Shown: in pieces, positions 1 through 8,646 of the stretch
Numbering within the stretch: the stretch's first letter is position 1
Layout: each line of letters begins with the position of its first letter
Source: Cellulomonas xiejunii
GTDB taxonomy: Bacteria > Actinomycetota > Actinomycetes > Actinomycetales > Cellulomonadaceae
Direction: 5' to 3'
Assembly: GCF_024508315.1 (NCBI RefSeq)
Contig: NZ_CP101987.1
Span: 2,480,001 to 2,544,000, forward strand
Length of the DNA stretch: 64,000 nt
Made by a program: the position numbers and the translations under genes
The notes under the pieces: model-generated
Databases searched by the model: none
Told to the model about the DNA's origin: nothing
Seen by the model: the letters and a program-made list of their open reading frames with translations, nothing else

Positions 1-203
1 CCACGGGCGCGCGCGACCGGCGGGGCCCCGGCGGACCGGTCGCCGGGTGCGGGAGGACGGGGAACCCAGCCCGTGACCGCGGCGGACGCGGGTGTCGACG
101 ACTCGCCCCCGGGCCGTGCATCCCGGACGTCCTCCAGGTGGGCGGCGAGCACGGCCAGCCGACGCGCGACGTCCGGCGGGACACGGGAGCGGTCGAGGGG
201 CAC
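1..203 (-). CDS. ComEA-like DNA-uptake/helix-hairpin-helix protein, N-terminal fragment (tentative)
   Basis: The minus frame stays open from a GTG at 201-203 to the window edge, giving about 67 residues of Arg/Ala/Pro-rich N-terminus with a GWVPRPP segment. No conserved domain lies inside the fragment. A TAGCGT -10 box seven bases upstream fits leaderless expression and supports this start over the GTG at 210-212. In many actinobacteria comEA follows leuS and degV in this orientation, and N-terminal stretches of actinobacterial ComEA look similar (basic helix, then a GWVP-like linker before the membrane segment). The ComEA call therefore rests on synteny and weak resemblance; it could be an unrelated hypothetical protein. 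Confidence 0.4.
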   Translation of the reverse strand, partial: MPLDRSRVPPDVARRLAVLAAHLEDVRDARPGGESSTPASAAVTGWVPRPPAPGDRSAGAPPVARAR

Positions 204-210
204 CCTCGGC

Positions 211-216
211 ACGCTA
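211..216 (-). promoter_or_regulatory. -10 box of leaderless promoter for the partial gene at 1-203
   Basis: TAGCGT on the minus strand, seven bases before the GTG at 203-201. It matches the TANNNT-plus-six/seven spacing seen at many other starts in this window. No clear -35 is visible. Confidence 0.4.
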
Positions 217-356
217 GGAGGCCGACGGCACCGGCGGTCGACGGGCGGTCGGTCCGGTGGACGACGCACGTCCTCGAGGGGGCTGTGGTCGGCTCGCCGT
301 CGACCTCACGTGCGCGGCGCGACGCCGCTCGTGACCGACCTGACCGGTCAGTACAG

Positions 357-1316
357 CTAGACGTCCGCGACGACGACCGCGAGCAGACCGGGCCCGACGT
401 GCGCCGCGAGAACCGCGCCCGCGTCGGCGACGAGCACGTCGGCCGTCCGGACGCCCACGGCGAGCGCCAGGTGGGCGGCGACCTCCTCGGCGGCGTCGGC
501 CGGTCCGACGTGGTGCACGGCGAGGCGCGCGGCGGGTCGCCCCGCGAGCTCGGCGAGAGCCAGCTGCTCCAGCCGGTCGCGCGCTGCCTTGCGCGTGCGG
601 ACCTTCTCGCACACGACCAGCCGACCGTCCTGCACCGACAGGATCGGACGCAGTCCCAGGACGGTGCCGAGCGCCGCGGCGCCCGCGCCCAGGCGCCCAC
701 CCCGGCGCAGGTGCTCGAGCGAGTCGACGAGGAACCACACCCGGGCGCTCTCGGCAGCCGCCCCGGCGACCTGCGCGACCTGCGCGGCGTCGGGCCACAC
801 CGGCGCGGGCCCGGCGCGGTGCACCGTGCGGGTCACCCACCGGCGGACAGCCCCGCCGAGACCGTCGTCGGGCGGCTCCTGCGGCCCGTCGTCGAGCGGT
901 GTCCGGGCGTGCTGGGCAGCGGCGAGGGCCGCGAAGCCGAGCCCGAGCGCGGCGGTCCGCGAGTCCACGACGCGGACCGGCACCGGGCTGACGGTCGAGG
1001 CGGTGCGCGCCGAGCGCACGGTCCCGGACATGTCCCCGGACAGGTGGACCGACACGATCTCGTGCGCACCGGCTGCCGCGGCCCGCTCGTAGGCCGCCGC
1101 GAACGCCGAGGGCGGCGGCTGCGACGTCGTGACCTTCGCTCCCCGTTCGAGGGCGTGCAGCAGCTGCTCCGGGCTCACGTCGACCCCCTCGGCGTACCAC
1201 GCGCCGTCGATGCTGACGTCGAGGGGCACGACGTGCAGACCGACGTCCTGCGCCAGACCCGGCGGCAGCGCGGCCGTCGAGTCCGTGACGACCGCGACCC
1301 GGGGGTGGGGCGGCAC
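357..1316 (-). CDS. DegV family fatty-acid-binding protein
   Basis: A 319-residue protein starting at GTG 1316. The N-terminus carries the DegV signature VTDSTAALPP (about residues 10-19), followed by a two-domain alpha/beta layout; a glycine-rich GGRLGAGAAALG motif near the middle is typical of the fatty-acid pocket. DegV proteins (FakB relatives) bind a fatty acid and, in Firmicutes, present it to the kinase FakA; the actinobacterial role is less clear. The gene lies 11 bases after leuS on the same strand, so the two are probably co-transcribed. An insertion rich in PQEPPDDG (about residues 150-158) makes it slightly longer than the usual 280 residues. The family call is firm; the substrate is unknown. 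Confidence 0.9.
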   Translation of the reverse strand: MPPHPRVAVVTDSTAALPPGLAQDVGLHVVPLDVSIDGAWYAEGVDVSPEQLLHALERGAKVTTSQPPPSAFAAAYERAAAAGAHEIVSVHLSGDMSGTVRSARTASTVSPVPVRVVDSRTAALGLGFAALAAAQHARTPLDDGPQEPPDDGLGGAVRRWVTRTVHRAGPAPVWPDAAQVAQVAGAAAESARVWFLVDSLEHLRRGGRLGAGAAALGTVLGLRPILSVQDGRLVVCEKVRTRKAARDRLEQLALAELAGRPAARLAVHHVGPADAAEEVAAHLALAVGVRTADVLVADAGAVLAAHVGPGLLAVVVADV

Positions 1317-1327
1317 CGACCCCGGGC

Positions 1328-4243
1328 TCAGACCGGCACCACGTTGACGAGCTTCGGTGCGCGCACGACGACCGTGCGCACGTCCCGGCCCGCGAGCGCG
1401 CGCTGCACGCCCTCGTCGGCGAGCGCGAGCTCGCGCAGCTCGTCGTCACCGACGGACGGCGCGACCTCGGCGCGGCCCCGCACCTTGCCCTGGACCTGGA
1501 ACACGCACGTCACGGTGTCCTCCACCAGGTACTGCGGGTCGGCCTGCGGGTAGGTGGCGTGCACGACCGACTCGTCGTGACCGAGCCGGGCCCACAGCTC
1601 CTCGGTGACGTGCGGTGCGACCGGCGCGGTCATGACGACGAGGGCCTCGACGACCGACCGCGGCGCGCGCTCGAGCGTCGTCAGGTGGTTGTTGAGGACG
1701 ATGAGCTTGGCGATCGCGGTGTTGATCCGCATCGCCGCCATGTCCTCACGCACGTCGGCGATCGTGCGGTGCAGGACGCGCAGCGTCTCGACCGGCGGGT
1801 CGTCGTCGGAGACGACCACCTCACCGGTGGTCTCGTCGACCACGTTGCGCCACAGGCGCTGCAGGAACCGCTGGGCCCCCACGACGGCGCGCGTCTCCCA
1901 CGGACGCGACAGGTCCAGCGGACCCATCGACATCTCGTAGACGCGCAGCGTGTCGGCGCCGTACGCCTCGTACATCTCGTCCGGCGACACGGCGTTCTTC
2001 AGCGACTTGCCGATCTTGCCGTACTCGCGGTTGACGGGCTGCCCGTCCCACCGGAAGCCGGTCGGCGAGCTCTCGTCCTCCACGACCTCGGACGCGGGCA
2101 CGTACACGCCGCGCTCGTCGGTGTACGCGTACGCCTGGATGTAGCCCTGGTTGAACAGCTTGTGGAACGGCTCGGCACTGCGGACGTGGCCCAGGTCGTA
2201 GAGCACCTTGTGCCAGAACCGGGCGTAGAGCAGGTGCAGGACGGCGTGCTCGACGCCGCCGACGTACAGGTCGACGCCACCGGTGGAGCCCTCCGGCTGC
2301 GCGCCGTGCCCCGGGCCCATCCAGTACTCCTCGAGGGCGGGGTCGACGAGCACGTCGTCCGAGTGCGGGTCCAGGTACCTCAGGTAGTACCAGCACGAAC
2401 CTGCCCAGTTGGGCATCGTGTTGGCGTCCCTGCGGTAGCGCTTGGGCCCGTCGCCCAGGTCGAGCTCGACGTACAGCCAGTCGGTGTTGCGGCCCAGCGG
2501 GGGCTCGGGCTCGGACTCCGCGTCGTCCGGCGCGTAGGTGCGCGGGGAGAAGTCCGGAACCTCGGGCAGCTCGACCGGCAGGGCCGACAGCGGCAGGGCG
2601 ATCGGCGTGTCGTGCTCGTCGTAGACGATCGGGAACGGCTCGCCCCAGTAGCGCTGCCGGCTGAAGAGCCAGTCCCGCAGCCGGTACGTGACCGTCCGCT
2701 CGCCAAGGCCCTTGCCCTCCAGCCACGCGACGATGCGGTCCTTCGCCTCGTCGACCTCCAGGCCGTCCAGGCTGATCTCCGCGTTGGCCGAGTTGATGAC
2801 CGTGCCGCTGCCCGTCCGTGCGCCCGGGGGCGTCCCCTCGGGTGCGTCGACCGTGTAGACGACCGGCAGCCCGAAGGCCTCGGCGAACTGGAAGTCGCGC
2901 TCGTCACCGCCCGGGACCGCCATGATCGCGCCCGTGCCGTAGCCCATGAGCACGTAGTCCGCCGTGAAGACCGGCAGCAGGTCGCCGTTCACCGGGTTGG
3001 CGGCCAGGTGGCCCGTGAAGACACCGGTCTTGCGTCCCGCGTCCTGCTGACGCTCCACGGCGGTCTTGGCCGCCGCCTGGCGGCGGTAGTCGGCCACGGC
3101 GTCCGTCGGTGAGACGTGCCCGCCCGTCCAGGCGCTCGACGTGCCGTCAGGCCACTGCGCGGGGACCTCGTCCAGCAGCGGGTGCTCGGGCGACACGACG
3201 AGGAACGTGGCACCGAACAGCGTGTCGGGCCGGGTCGTGAAGACCTCGACCTGCTCGCCGCCCTGCACCGCGAACCGGACGCGGGCGCCCGTCGAGCGTC
3301 CGATCCAGTGCCGCTGCATCGACTTGACCTTCTCGGGCCAGTCGATGCGCTCGAGGTCGTCGGTCAGGCGGTCCGCGTACGCCGTGATGCGCATGTTCCA
3401 CTGCCGCAGGCTGCGCTGGAACACCGGCATGTTGCCGCGCTCGGAGCGTCCGTCGGACGTGACCTCCTCGTTGGCCAGGACGGTCCCCAGACCCGGGGCC
3501 CAGTTGACGGGGGTCTCCGACAGGTACGCCAGGCGGCGCGTGTCGACGACGCGGCGGCGCGTGCCCTCGTCCAGGTCGGCCCACGTCGCGCCCTCGGTGA
3601 CGCCCTCGACGTCGGTCGGAAGCGGCCGGGTACCGGCGGCGTACTCCTCGACGAGCTCGGCCACGGGACGTGCGCGGCCGGTGCCGCCGTCCGGACGGAC
3701 CGCGTCCTCGTCGTACCAGGACTCGAAGATCTGCAGGAAGATCCACTGCGTCCAGCGCACGTAGTCGGGGTCGATGGTCGCGAACGACCGGCGCGGGTCG
3801 TGCGCGAGACCCAGACGGCGCAGCTGGCGCTGCATGATCGCGATGTTCGCCTCGGTCGTCACCCGCGGGTGCTGGCCGGTCTGCACGGCGAACTGCTCGG
3901 CGGGCAGACCGAACGCGTCGAACGCCAGGGCGTGCAGCACGTTGTCGCCGCACATCCGCCGGAAGCGCCCGACGACGTCCGTCGCGATGTAGCCCAGGGG
4001 GTGGCCGATGTGCAGCCCCGCGCCCGACGGGTACGGGAACATGTCCATGACGAAGAACGGGCGGGCCGCCGGGTCGGCGTGGCGACCGCGGCCGTCCGTG
4101 AGCGGGCCGACCGGGTTGGGCGTGAAGAACGTGCCGCGCTTCTCCCACTCGTCCTGCCAGCGGAGCTCGATCTCCTGCGCGAGGGCAGCGGTGTAGCGGA
4201 ACGGGACGTCGTCGGGGGCCGGGGTCGGGGACTGATCGCTCAC
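1328..4243 (-). CDS. leuS: Leucyl-tRNA synthetase
   Basis: The 971-residue class Ia synthetase charges tRNA-Leu in the cytoplasm. Visible motifs are the HIGH-type sequence in [14 protein letters not shown] near residue 80, the CP1 editing domain with [12 protein letters not shown] and the [15 protein letters not shown] editing-site region, a KMSKS-type loop written KIGKS ([10 protein letters not shown]), and a C-terminal anticodon-binding/VQGKVRGR region. Actinobacterial LeuRS usually reads KMGKS, so Ile here is a mild variant. The GTG start at 4243 is set by a TACGAT -10 box six bases upstream, which implies a leaderless mRNA. The gene diverges from the ATPase gene at 4312 and leads into degV. 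Confidence 0.98.
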   Translation of the reverse strand: MSDQSPTPAPDDVPFRYTAALAQEIELRWQDEWEKRGTFFTPNPVGPLTDGRGRHADPAARPFFVMDMFPYPSGAGLHIGHPLGYIATDVVGRFRRMCGDNVLHALAFDAFGLPAEQFAVQTGQHPRVTTEANIAIMQRQLRRLGLAHDPRRSFATIDPDYVRWTQWIFLQIFESWYDEDAVRPDGGTGRARPVAELVEEYAAGTRPLPTDVEGVTEGATWADLDEGTRRRVVDTRRLAYLSETPVNWAPGLGTVLANEEVTSDGRSERGNMPVFQRSLRQWNMRITAYADRLTDDLERIDWPEKVKSMQRHWIGRSTGARVRFAVQGGEQVEVFTTRPDTLFGATFLVVSPEHPLLDEVPAQWPDGTSSAWTGGHVSPTDAVADYRRQAAAKTAVERQQDAGRKTGVFTGHLAANPVNGDLLPVFTADYVLMGYGTGAIMAVPGGDERDFQFAEAFGLPVVYTVDAPEGTPPGARTGSGTVINSANAEISLDGLEVDEAKDRIVAWLEGKGLGERTVTYRLRDWLFSRQRYWGEPFPIVYDEHDTPIALPLSALPVELPEVPDFSPRTYAPDDAESEPEPPLGRNTDWLYVELDLGDGPKRYRRDANTMPNWAGSCWYYLRYLDPHSDDVLVDPALEEYWMGPGHGAQPEGSTGGVDLYVGGVEHAVLHLLYARFWHKVLYDLGHVRSAEPFHKLFNQGYIQAYAYTDERGVYVPASEVVEDESSPTGFRWDGQPVNREYGKIGKSLKNAVSPDEMYEAYGADTLRVYEMSMGPLDLSRPWETRAVVGAQRFLQRLWRNVVDETTGEVVVSDDDPPVETLRVLHRTIADVREDMAAMRINTAIAKLIVLNNHLTTLERAPRSVVEALVVMTAPVAPHVTEELWARLGHDESVVHATYPQADPQYLVEDTVTCVFQVQGKVRGRAEVAPSVGDDELRELALADEGVQRALAGRDVRTVVVRAPKLVNVVPV

Positions 4244-4249
4244 CGGTGA

Positions 4250-4255
4250 ATCGTA
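4250..4255 (-). promoter_or_regulatory. -10 box of leaderless leuS promoter
   Basis: TACGAT on the minus strand with a six-base gap to the GTG start of leuS. The spacing puts transcription start on or next to the start codon. The -35 region is not recognisable. Confidence 0.55.
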
Positions 4256-4299
4256 CCGACGCCGCAGACTCCCACGCCCCGGTGGCGGGGCCGGGTCCC

Positions 4300-4305
4300 T
4301 AGGAT
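4300..4305 (+). promoter_or_regulatory. -10 box of leaderless promoter for the DUF853 ATPase
   Basis: TAGGAT followed by six bases and the ATG at 4312. It faces away from the leuS -10 box 45 bases away, so both divergent genes appear to be leaderless. Confidence 0.6.
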
Positions 4306-4311
4306 CGCCTC

Positions 4312-6153
4312 ATGGCGGACAGCACCGAGCAGACACCGCAGGCCGCGCGTCTCGCCGAGCTCGAGGCACGTGCCGCCCGCGCCGCGGCCGACGCCGCGGC
4401 GGCACGAGCAGCGGCGGCCGAGGCGGAGGCCGTCGCCGCCGCCGCGGCGCTGGCCGCTGCACGCGCGGGGGACGGCGCGCCGTCCCCGGTGCCCGCGGCC
4501 GACGCGGTGGCGCCCGCCCCCACCCCCGAGACGCCGGCGCCCACCCCCACGCCCGACCGCGCCGCCGCCCCGGACGTCGCAGGCAGCGACCTGTCGGCGC
4601 ACGCGCGCGAGATCGCGGACGGCTACACCTTCGAGGGCCCGGTGCTGCCGCTCGGCGTCCTCCTCGAGGACGGCACGCCCACGCCGCAGGCCGTGGTCGC
4701 GCTGCCGCTGGGCATGCTCAACCGGCACGCGCTGGTCGCGGGCGCCACGGGCACCGGCAAGACCCGCACGCTGCAGCTCATGGCCGAGAGCCTGAGCACG
4801 GCCGGGGTCCCGGTGTTCGTCGCCGACGTCAAGGGCGACCTGACCGGGCTGGCGGAGCCGGGGGTGCCGTCCGACAAGCTCACGGCCCGGACCGCGTCCG
4901 CCGGGCAGCAGTGGACGCCCGCGGCCTTCCCGGTCGAGCTCTACGCGCTCGGTGGCGTGGGCGACGGCGTGGCGATGCGCACGACTGTCACCGACTTCGG
5001 CCCGCTGCTGCTGGCCAAGGTCCTGGGCCTGAACGCGACGCAGGAGTCGAGCCTCGGCCTGGTCTTCCACTGGGCGGACCAGCAGGGTCTGGCACTGCTC
5101 GACCTGGCCGACCTGCGCACGGCGCTGCAGTGGCTGACGAGCGACGCGGGCAAGGCCGAGCTGCGGGGCATCGGCGGGCTGTCCTCGGCGACGGCCGGCG
5201 TGATCCTGCGTCAGATTGTCGCGCTGCAGGGGCAGGGTGCCGACGCGTTCTTCGGCGAGCCGGCCTTCGACGTGGCGGACCTGCTGCGCACGGCGCCCGA
5301 CGGCCGCGGCATCGTCTCGGCGTTGGAGCTGCCGGGCGTGCAGGATCGTCCGGCGCTCTTCTCGACGTTCCTCATGTGGCTCCTTGCCGAGCTGTTCGAG
5401 GTGCTCCCCGAGGTGGGCGACCCGCAGAAGCCGCGGCTCGTCTTCTTCTTCGACGAGGCGCACCTGCTGTTCGCGGACGCGTCGAAGGACTTCCTGGCCG
5501 AGGTCGTGCGCACGGTGCGGCTCATCCGCTCCAAGGGCGTGGGCATCGTCTTCGTGACGCAGAGCCCCAAGGACCTGCCGGCCGACGTCCTGGGCCAGCT
5601 CGGCAGCCGCGTGCAGCACGCGCTGCGCGCCTTCACGCCGGACGACGCGAAGGCGCTGCGCGCGGCGGCGCGCACGTACCCGTCGTCGCAGTACGACCTC
5701 GAGCAGGTGCTGCAGCAGCTCGGCACGGGTGAGGCCGTCGTCACCGTCCTGAGCGAGGAGGGCGCGCCGACACCCGTCGCGTGGACGCGGCTGTACGCGC
5801 CCCAGGCCTCGATGGCCCCGGCCGCGCCGGCCACCGTCCACGCCGCGATCGCGACGTCCCCGGTGGCTGCTCGCTACGCGCAACCCGTCGACCGGGAGTC
5901 CGCGCACGAGCTCCTGGGTGCCCGCATGGCGCGTGCGGAGTCGGACCGCGCCGCGGCACAGGCTGCCGAGCAGGCGCAGAAGGAGGCCTCCCGTCAGCAG
6001 CGCGACCAGCAGCGGGCTGGCGCCACCGGTCGGGCTCGCTCGAGCCGGTCCAGCACGGGCAGTGCCCCGCTCGACGCCTTCCTGCGCTCGGCCGGCACGC
6101 AGCTCGGGCGGGAGATCACGCGCACGATCTTCGGCACCCGCCGGCGCCGCTGA
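4312..6153 (+). CDS. HerA-like / DUF853 helicase-type P-loop ATPase
   Basis: 613 residues. The first 80 residues form an Ala/Arg/Glu-rich predicted coiled coil, followed by a Pro-rich linker. The ATPase domain has Walker A GATGTGKT (about residue 145) with VADVKGDLTG downstream, and Walker B LVFFFDEAHLLF (about residue 380), then FVTQSPKDLPADVLGQLGSR, all typical of the DUF853 branch of the FtsK-HerA superfamily. These are single-gene, widespread actinobacterial/proteobacterial ATPases without an assigned pathway; DNA or protein translocation is only an inference from the superfamily. The C-terminus is basic (GTRRRR). It converges on the DtxR-type gene with only two bases between the stops and no hairpin terminator. 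Confidence 0.9.
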   Translation: MADSTEQTPQAARLAELEARAARAAADAAAARAAAAEAEAVAAAAALAAARAGDGAPSPVPAADAVAPAPTPETPAPTPTPDRAAAPDVAGSDLSAHAREIADGYTFEGPVLPLGVLLEDGTPTPQAVVALPLGMLNRHALVAGATGTGKTRTLQLMAESLSTAGVPVFVADVKGDLTGLAEPGVPSDKLTARTASAGQQWTPAAFPVELYALGGVGDGVAMRTTVTDFGPLLLAKVLGLNATQESSLGLVFHWADQQGLALLDLADLRTALQWLTSDAGKAELRGIGGLSSATAGVILRQIVALQGQGADAFFGEPAFDVADLLRTAPDGRGIVSALELPGVQDRPALFSTFLMWLLAELFEVLPEVGDPQKPRLVFFFDEAHLLFADASKDFLAEVVRTVRLIRSKGVGIVFVTQSPKDLPADVLGQLGSRVQHALRAFTPDDAKALRAAARTYPSSQYDLEQVLQQLGTGEAVVTVLSEEGAPTPVAWTRLYAPQASMAPAAPATVHAAIATSPVAARYAQPVDRESAHELLGARMARAESDRAAAQAAEQAQKEASRQQRDQQRAGATGRARSSRSSTGSAPLDAFLRSAGTQLGREITRTIFGTRRRR

Positions 6154-6155
6154 CC

Positions 6156-6836
6156 TCAGTCGCGGGCGGCGAGCCAGATCGCGCTCGCCGCGACCTCCCC
6201 CAGCTCCACCCGGTCGGGCCGCCCGGCGGGGAGCACGCTGACGACTCCGGTGACCGCGCGCCGCTCGTCGAGCGTCACCGGGGCGTCGAGCACGAGCCCG
6301 ACCCCCTCGAGGTACCGCAGCAGCTCGGGGTCCGCGTCGGAGATCCGCGCGACGCGGTACTCCCCTGGCTCGACCTCCCACATGACGCGCGCGTCGGGCA
6401 GGTGGACCGTGCCGTCGGCCGCAGGGATCGGGTCGCCGTGCGGGTCACGGTCGGGGTGCCCCAGCAGGTCGGCGACGCGCTCGACGAACCGGTCGCTCAC
6501 CGCGTGCTCCAGGACCTCGGCCTCGTCGTGCACCTCGTCCCAGCCGTAGCCCAGCTTCTCGACGAGGTAGGTCTCGATGAGGCGGTGCCGACGGACCATC
6601 GCGACCGCGTGCGCACGACCAGCCGCGGTGAGCTCCACCGCACCGTAGGGCCGGTGGGACACCAGCCCGGCGTCGGCGAGACGCTTGACGGTCTCCGAGA
6701 CCGTCGAGGCCCCGACACCCAGCCTGCTCGCGAGCAGCTTGGTCGTGACCGGCACGTCGGACCACTCCTGCGCGCCCCAGATGACCTTGAGGTAGTCCTG
6801 GGTCACCGCGGACAGGGGGGCAGCACTCTGTGACAC
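6156..6836 (-). CDS. DtxR/MntR-family metal-dependent transcriptional repressor
   Basis: 226 residues. The N-terminal winged helix carries TTKLLASRLGVGASTVSE (recognition helix, about residues 30-47) and is followed by the dimerisation/metal-binding helices with RRHRLIETYLVEKLGYGWDEVHDEAEVLEH, whose His and Glu residues match metal ligands of DtxR, IdeR and MntR. The C-terminal part (about residues 150-226) corresponds to the SH3-like FeoA-type domain. Fe or Mn homeostasis is the family role; which metal cannot be told from sequence by eye. No metal transporter lies nearby. The GTG start has a TACGCT -10 box six bases upstream, so it is probably leaderless. Confidence 0.92.
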   Translation of the reverse strand: MSQSAAPLSAVTQDYLKVIWGAQEWSDVPVTTKLLASRLGVGASTVSETVKRLADAGLVSHRPYGAVELTAAGRAHAVAMVRRHRLIETYLVEKLGYGWDEVHDEAEVLEHAVSDRFVERVADLLGHPDRDPHGDPIPAADGTVHLPDARVMWEVEPGEYRVARISDADPELLRYLEGVGLVLDAPVTLDERRAVTGVVSVLPAGRPDRVELGEVAASAIWLAARD

Positions 6837-6842
6837 GAAACC

Positions 6843-6848
6843 AGCGTA
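6843..6848 (-). promoter_or_regulatory. -10 box of leaderless promoter for the DtxR-family gene
   Basis: TACGCT on the minus strand, six bases before GTG 6836. Confidence 0.55.
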
Positions 6849-6854
6849 GAGGGG

Positions 6855-8516
6855 TCAGGAGCCGTCGACGCTCCAGTGCCAGGCCTCCCCCGGCAGGTTC
6901 TTCAGCCCGTACTCCCCGGCGTGCTCCTTCAGCCACGCGTACGCCGCGGACCCGTAGGTCAACGAGCGGCCCCCCGAGGTGAAGTCGATCGCGAGCCCGC
7001 GCTCGTGGCGGGAGCTGCCCGGCCGCGCGGTGCTCGGCGAGCACGCGGACGCCGCCTTCTCGTACACGTCGGCGTCCGTCGGGCCGCAGTGCGCGCGGCG
7101 GAGCGCGATCTGCTGCTCGGGGCTGCGCCACCCGCCGCCGCCCAGCTCGACCCCGTCGGCCGTCGCCGCGGCCACGAGGGCGTCGACGGTCGCGGCGAGG
7201 CACGGGTGCACGCGGATCCCGCTGCGGGTGCGCACGATGTCGCCCTCAGCGACAGGTCCGTCGACCAGCGCGCAGTCGGTCGGCTGCACACCCGTGGGGA
7301 CGGTCGGCGGCACACTCTCCACGACCAGCTCCTCGGGGACGCCCACCTGCCACAGCACCTCGCCCTCCGCGGAGACGAGCAAGACGGCGGTCTCCTCCAT
7401 CACCAGGCGCGCACCGGGGTTCCCCGCCGTGCCGCTCGTCCAGACGGGTGTGCCTGCGGCGTCGAGCAGCACGAGGTCACCGTCCTCCTGCAGCCGGAAG
7501 GTCGTCCCGGTGTCCGTCGAGGACGACCAGACCGGTTCGTCGTCCCAGGTGGCGACGAGAGCCCCGGCGGCGATCCGAAGCGCGAGGTGGCCGGAGGGCG
7601 AGCCCAGCGACGCGCCCACCGAGAGCTCCCCACCGACGTCCATGGCGGACGGGCCGATCGGTGTGTCCGAGCTCCACACGGGCGTGCCGGCAGCATCGAG
7701 CAGCACGAGGTTGCCGTCGTCCTGCAGCGCGAGGGAGGCCGGGCCGATCCCCGCGGTGCGGCTGCGCCACACGACCTCGCCACCCTCGTCGAGGGCCACG
7801 AGGTTCCCGTTCTCGCGGAGCTCGAGCGCCGTCGCTCGCACCCCACCTTGCGGCGCGGCGGAGTTCGACCCCGACTCCGACTCCGACTCCGACTCGGACT
7901 CAGACTCCGACTCGGACTCAGACTCCGACTCGGACTCCGACTCGGACGTGGGCGCGGGCTCGGACACGGGCGTCCACCGCGCGACGCCGTCGGGGCCGCT
8001 CAGCTGCACGCCCGCATCCGGGTCGACGAACAGGGTGTGCCGCCCGTCGGGTGACGACAGGACGTCGCCGGGGTCGAGCCGGTCGGGGCCGACGAGCGTG
8101 GAGGGCACCACCGCCGTGCCGCTGCCCCACACGACGCTGCCGTCGGGGCTCTCCACCACCATCTCGCCGTCGTCCCGCAGCCGCAGCGTCCCCTGGGAGC
8201 CTGCCGTCGCGGTGCTCCACAGCACGGCGCCGTCGGGGGCCACGAGCCGCACGTCCCCGGTCGCGTCCGCGGTGAGCGTCGCGCCCGCCACGCCCCGTCC
8301 CGACGACCAGCGCACGACGTCGTCCAGCGCGTACAGGCCGAGCGAGCCGTCGGGCTGGACGACGAGCACGTGCCCACCACCCGGTGCCAGCAGCCCGTCG
8401 CCCGGTGCGAGCTGCTCACCGGGGCGCAGCACGTCCTCACCCGGTCCGGCCCACGCGGGCACGGCACCGGCCAACAGCAGTCCTGCCGTGACAGCCACGA
8501 CCGCGACACGTCGCAC
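6855..8516 (-). CDS. Secreted bulb-lectin repeat protein with C-terminal VanY-type D-Ala-D-Ala carboxypeptidase domain
   Basis: About 553 residues. The GTG at 8516 is preferred because a GGGGGG Shine-Dalgarno lies about seven bases upstream and it leaves a clean signal peptide (RRVAVVAVTAGLLLAG..AWA); an in-frame codon at 8609 would add an unlikely extension. The mature protein has two B-type (mannose-lectin) beta-prism regions with repeated DGNLVLLD, DDGEMVVESPDG and PVWSS motifs; an SE-repeat linker interrupts the second. The C-terminal 150 residues are an M15B VanY-like peptidase with SRHERGLAIDF (His and Asp zinc ligands) and WHWS (His). The predicted role is exported peptidoglycan trimming with carbohydrate binding. 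Domain calls are strong; the partner polysaccharide is unknown. It lies downstream of the metallophosphoesterase gene on the same strand. Confidence 0.85.
   Translation of the reverse strand: MRRVAVVAVTAGLLLAGAVPAWAGPGEDVLRPGEQLAPGDGLLAPGGGHVLVVQPDGSLGLYALDDVVRWSSGRGVAGATLTADATGDVRLVAPDGAVLWSTATAGSQGTLRLRDDGEMVVESPDGSVVWGSGTAVVPSTLVGPDRLDPGDVLSSPDGRHTLFVDPDAGVQLSGPDGVARWTPVSEPAPTSESESESESESESESESESESESESGSNSAAPQGGVRATALELRENGNLVALDEGGEVVWRSRTAGIGPASLALQDDGNLVLLDAAGTPVWSSDTPIGPSAMDVGGELSVGASLGSPSGHLALRIAAGALVATWDDEPVWSSSTDTGTTFRLQEDGDLVLLDAAGTPVWTSGTAGNPGARLVMEETAVLLVSAEGEVLWQVGVPEELVVESVPPTVPTGVQPTDCALVDGPVAEGDIVRTRSGIRVHPCLAATVDALVAAATADGVELGGGGWRSPEQQIALRRAHCGPTDADVYEKAASACSPSTARPGSSRHERGLAIDFTSGGRSLTYGSAAYAWLKEHAGEYGLKNLPGEAWHWSVDGS
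7873..7946 (-). repeat. Tandem hexanucleotide repeat encoding a Ser-Glu linker
   Basis: About twelve GACTCN/GACTCG units on the plus strand. They encode an uninterrupted run of Ser-Glu dipeptides in the lectin/VanY protein. Synonymous third positions vary, so protein-level selection rather than very recent slippage maintains it, although an 18-base sub-block occurs twice. It would give a highly acidic extended spacer. Confidence 0.85.
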
Positions 8517-8591
8517 GCGCACTCCCCCCGTGCACGACCCACGCGGACACAGCCATGGACCCGCGGGGCCGCACCGGTCCAGGCCACCATC

Positions 8592-8604
8592 CGTACGGCG
8601 TACG
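8592..8604. promoter_or_regulatory. Perfect 13-bp inverted repeat upstream of the lectin/VanY gene
   Basis: CGTACG-G-CGTACG, about 75 bases before the chosen start at 8516 and inside the only intergenic gap of this gene. On the minus strand TTGTGC (a weak -35) lies beside it. It could be an operator; no regulator can be assigned. Confidence 0.3.
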
Positions 8605-8646
8605 CACAACCCCTGCGGACCAATTCATCCGCGGCTGCGTGCGACC

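Noticed and set aside
7873..7946. Short tandem repeats considered as a CRISPR-like array
   Set aside because: Hexanucleotide units without unique spacers, in frame inside a coding region, and no cas genes.
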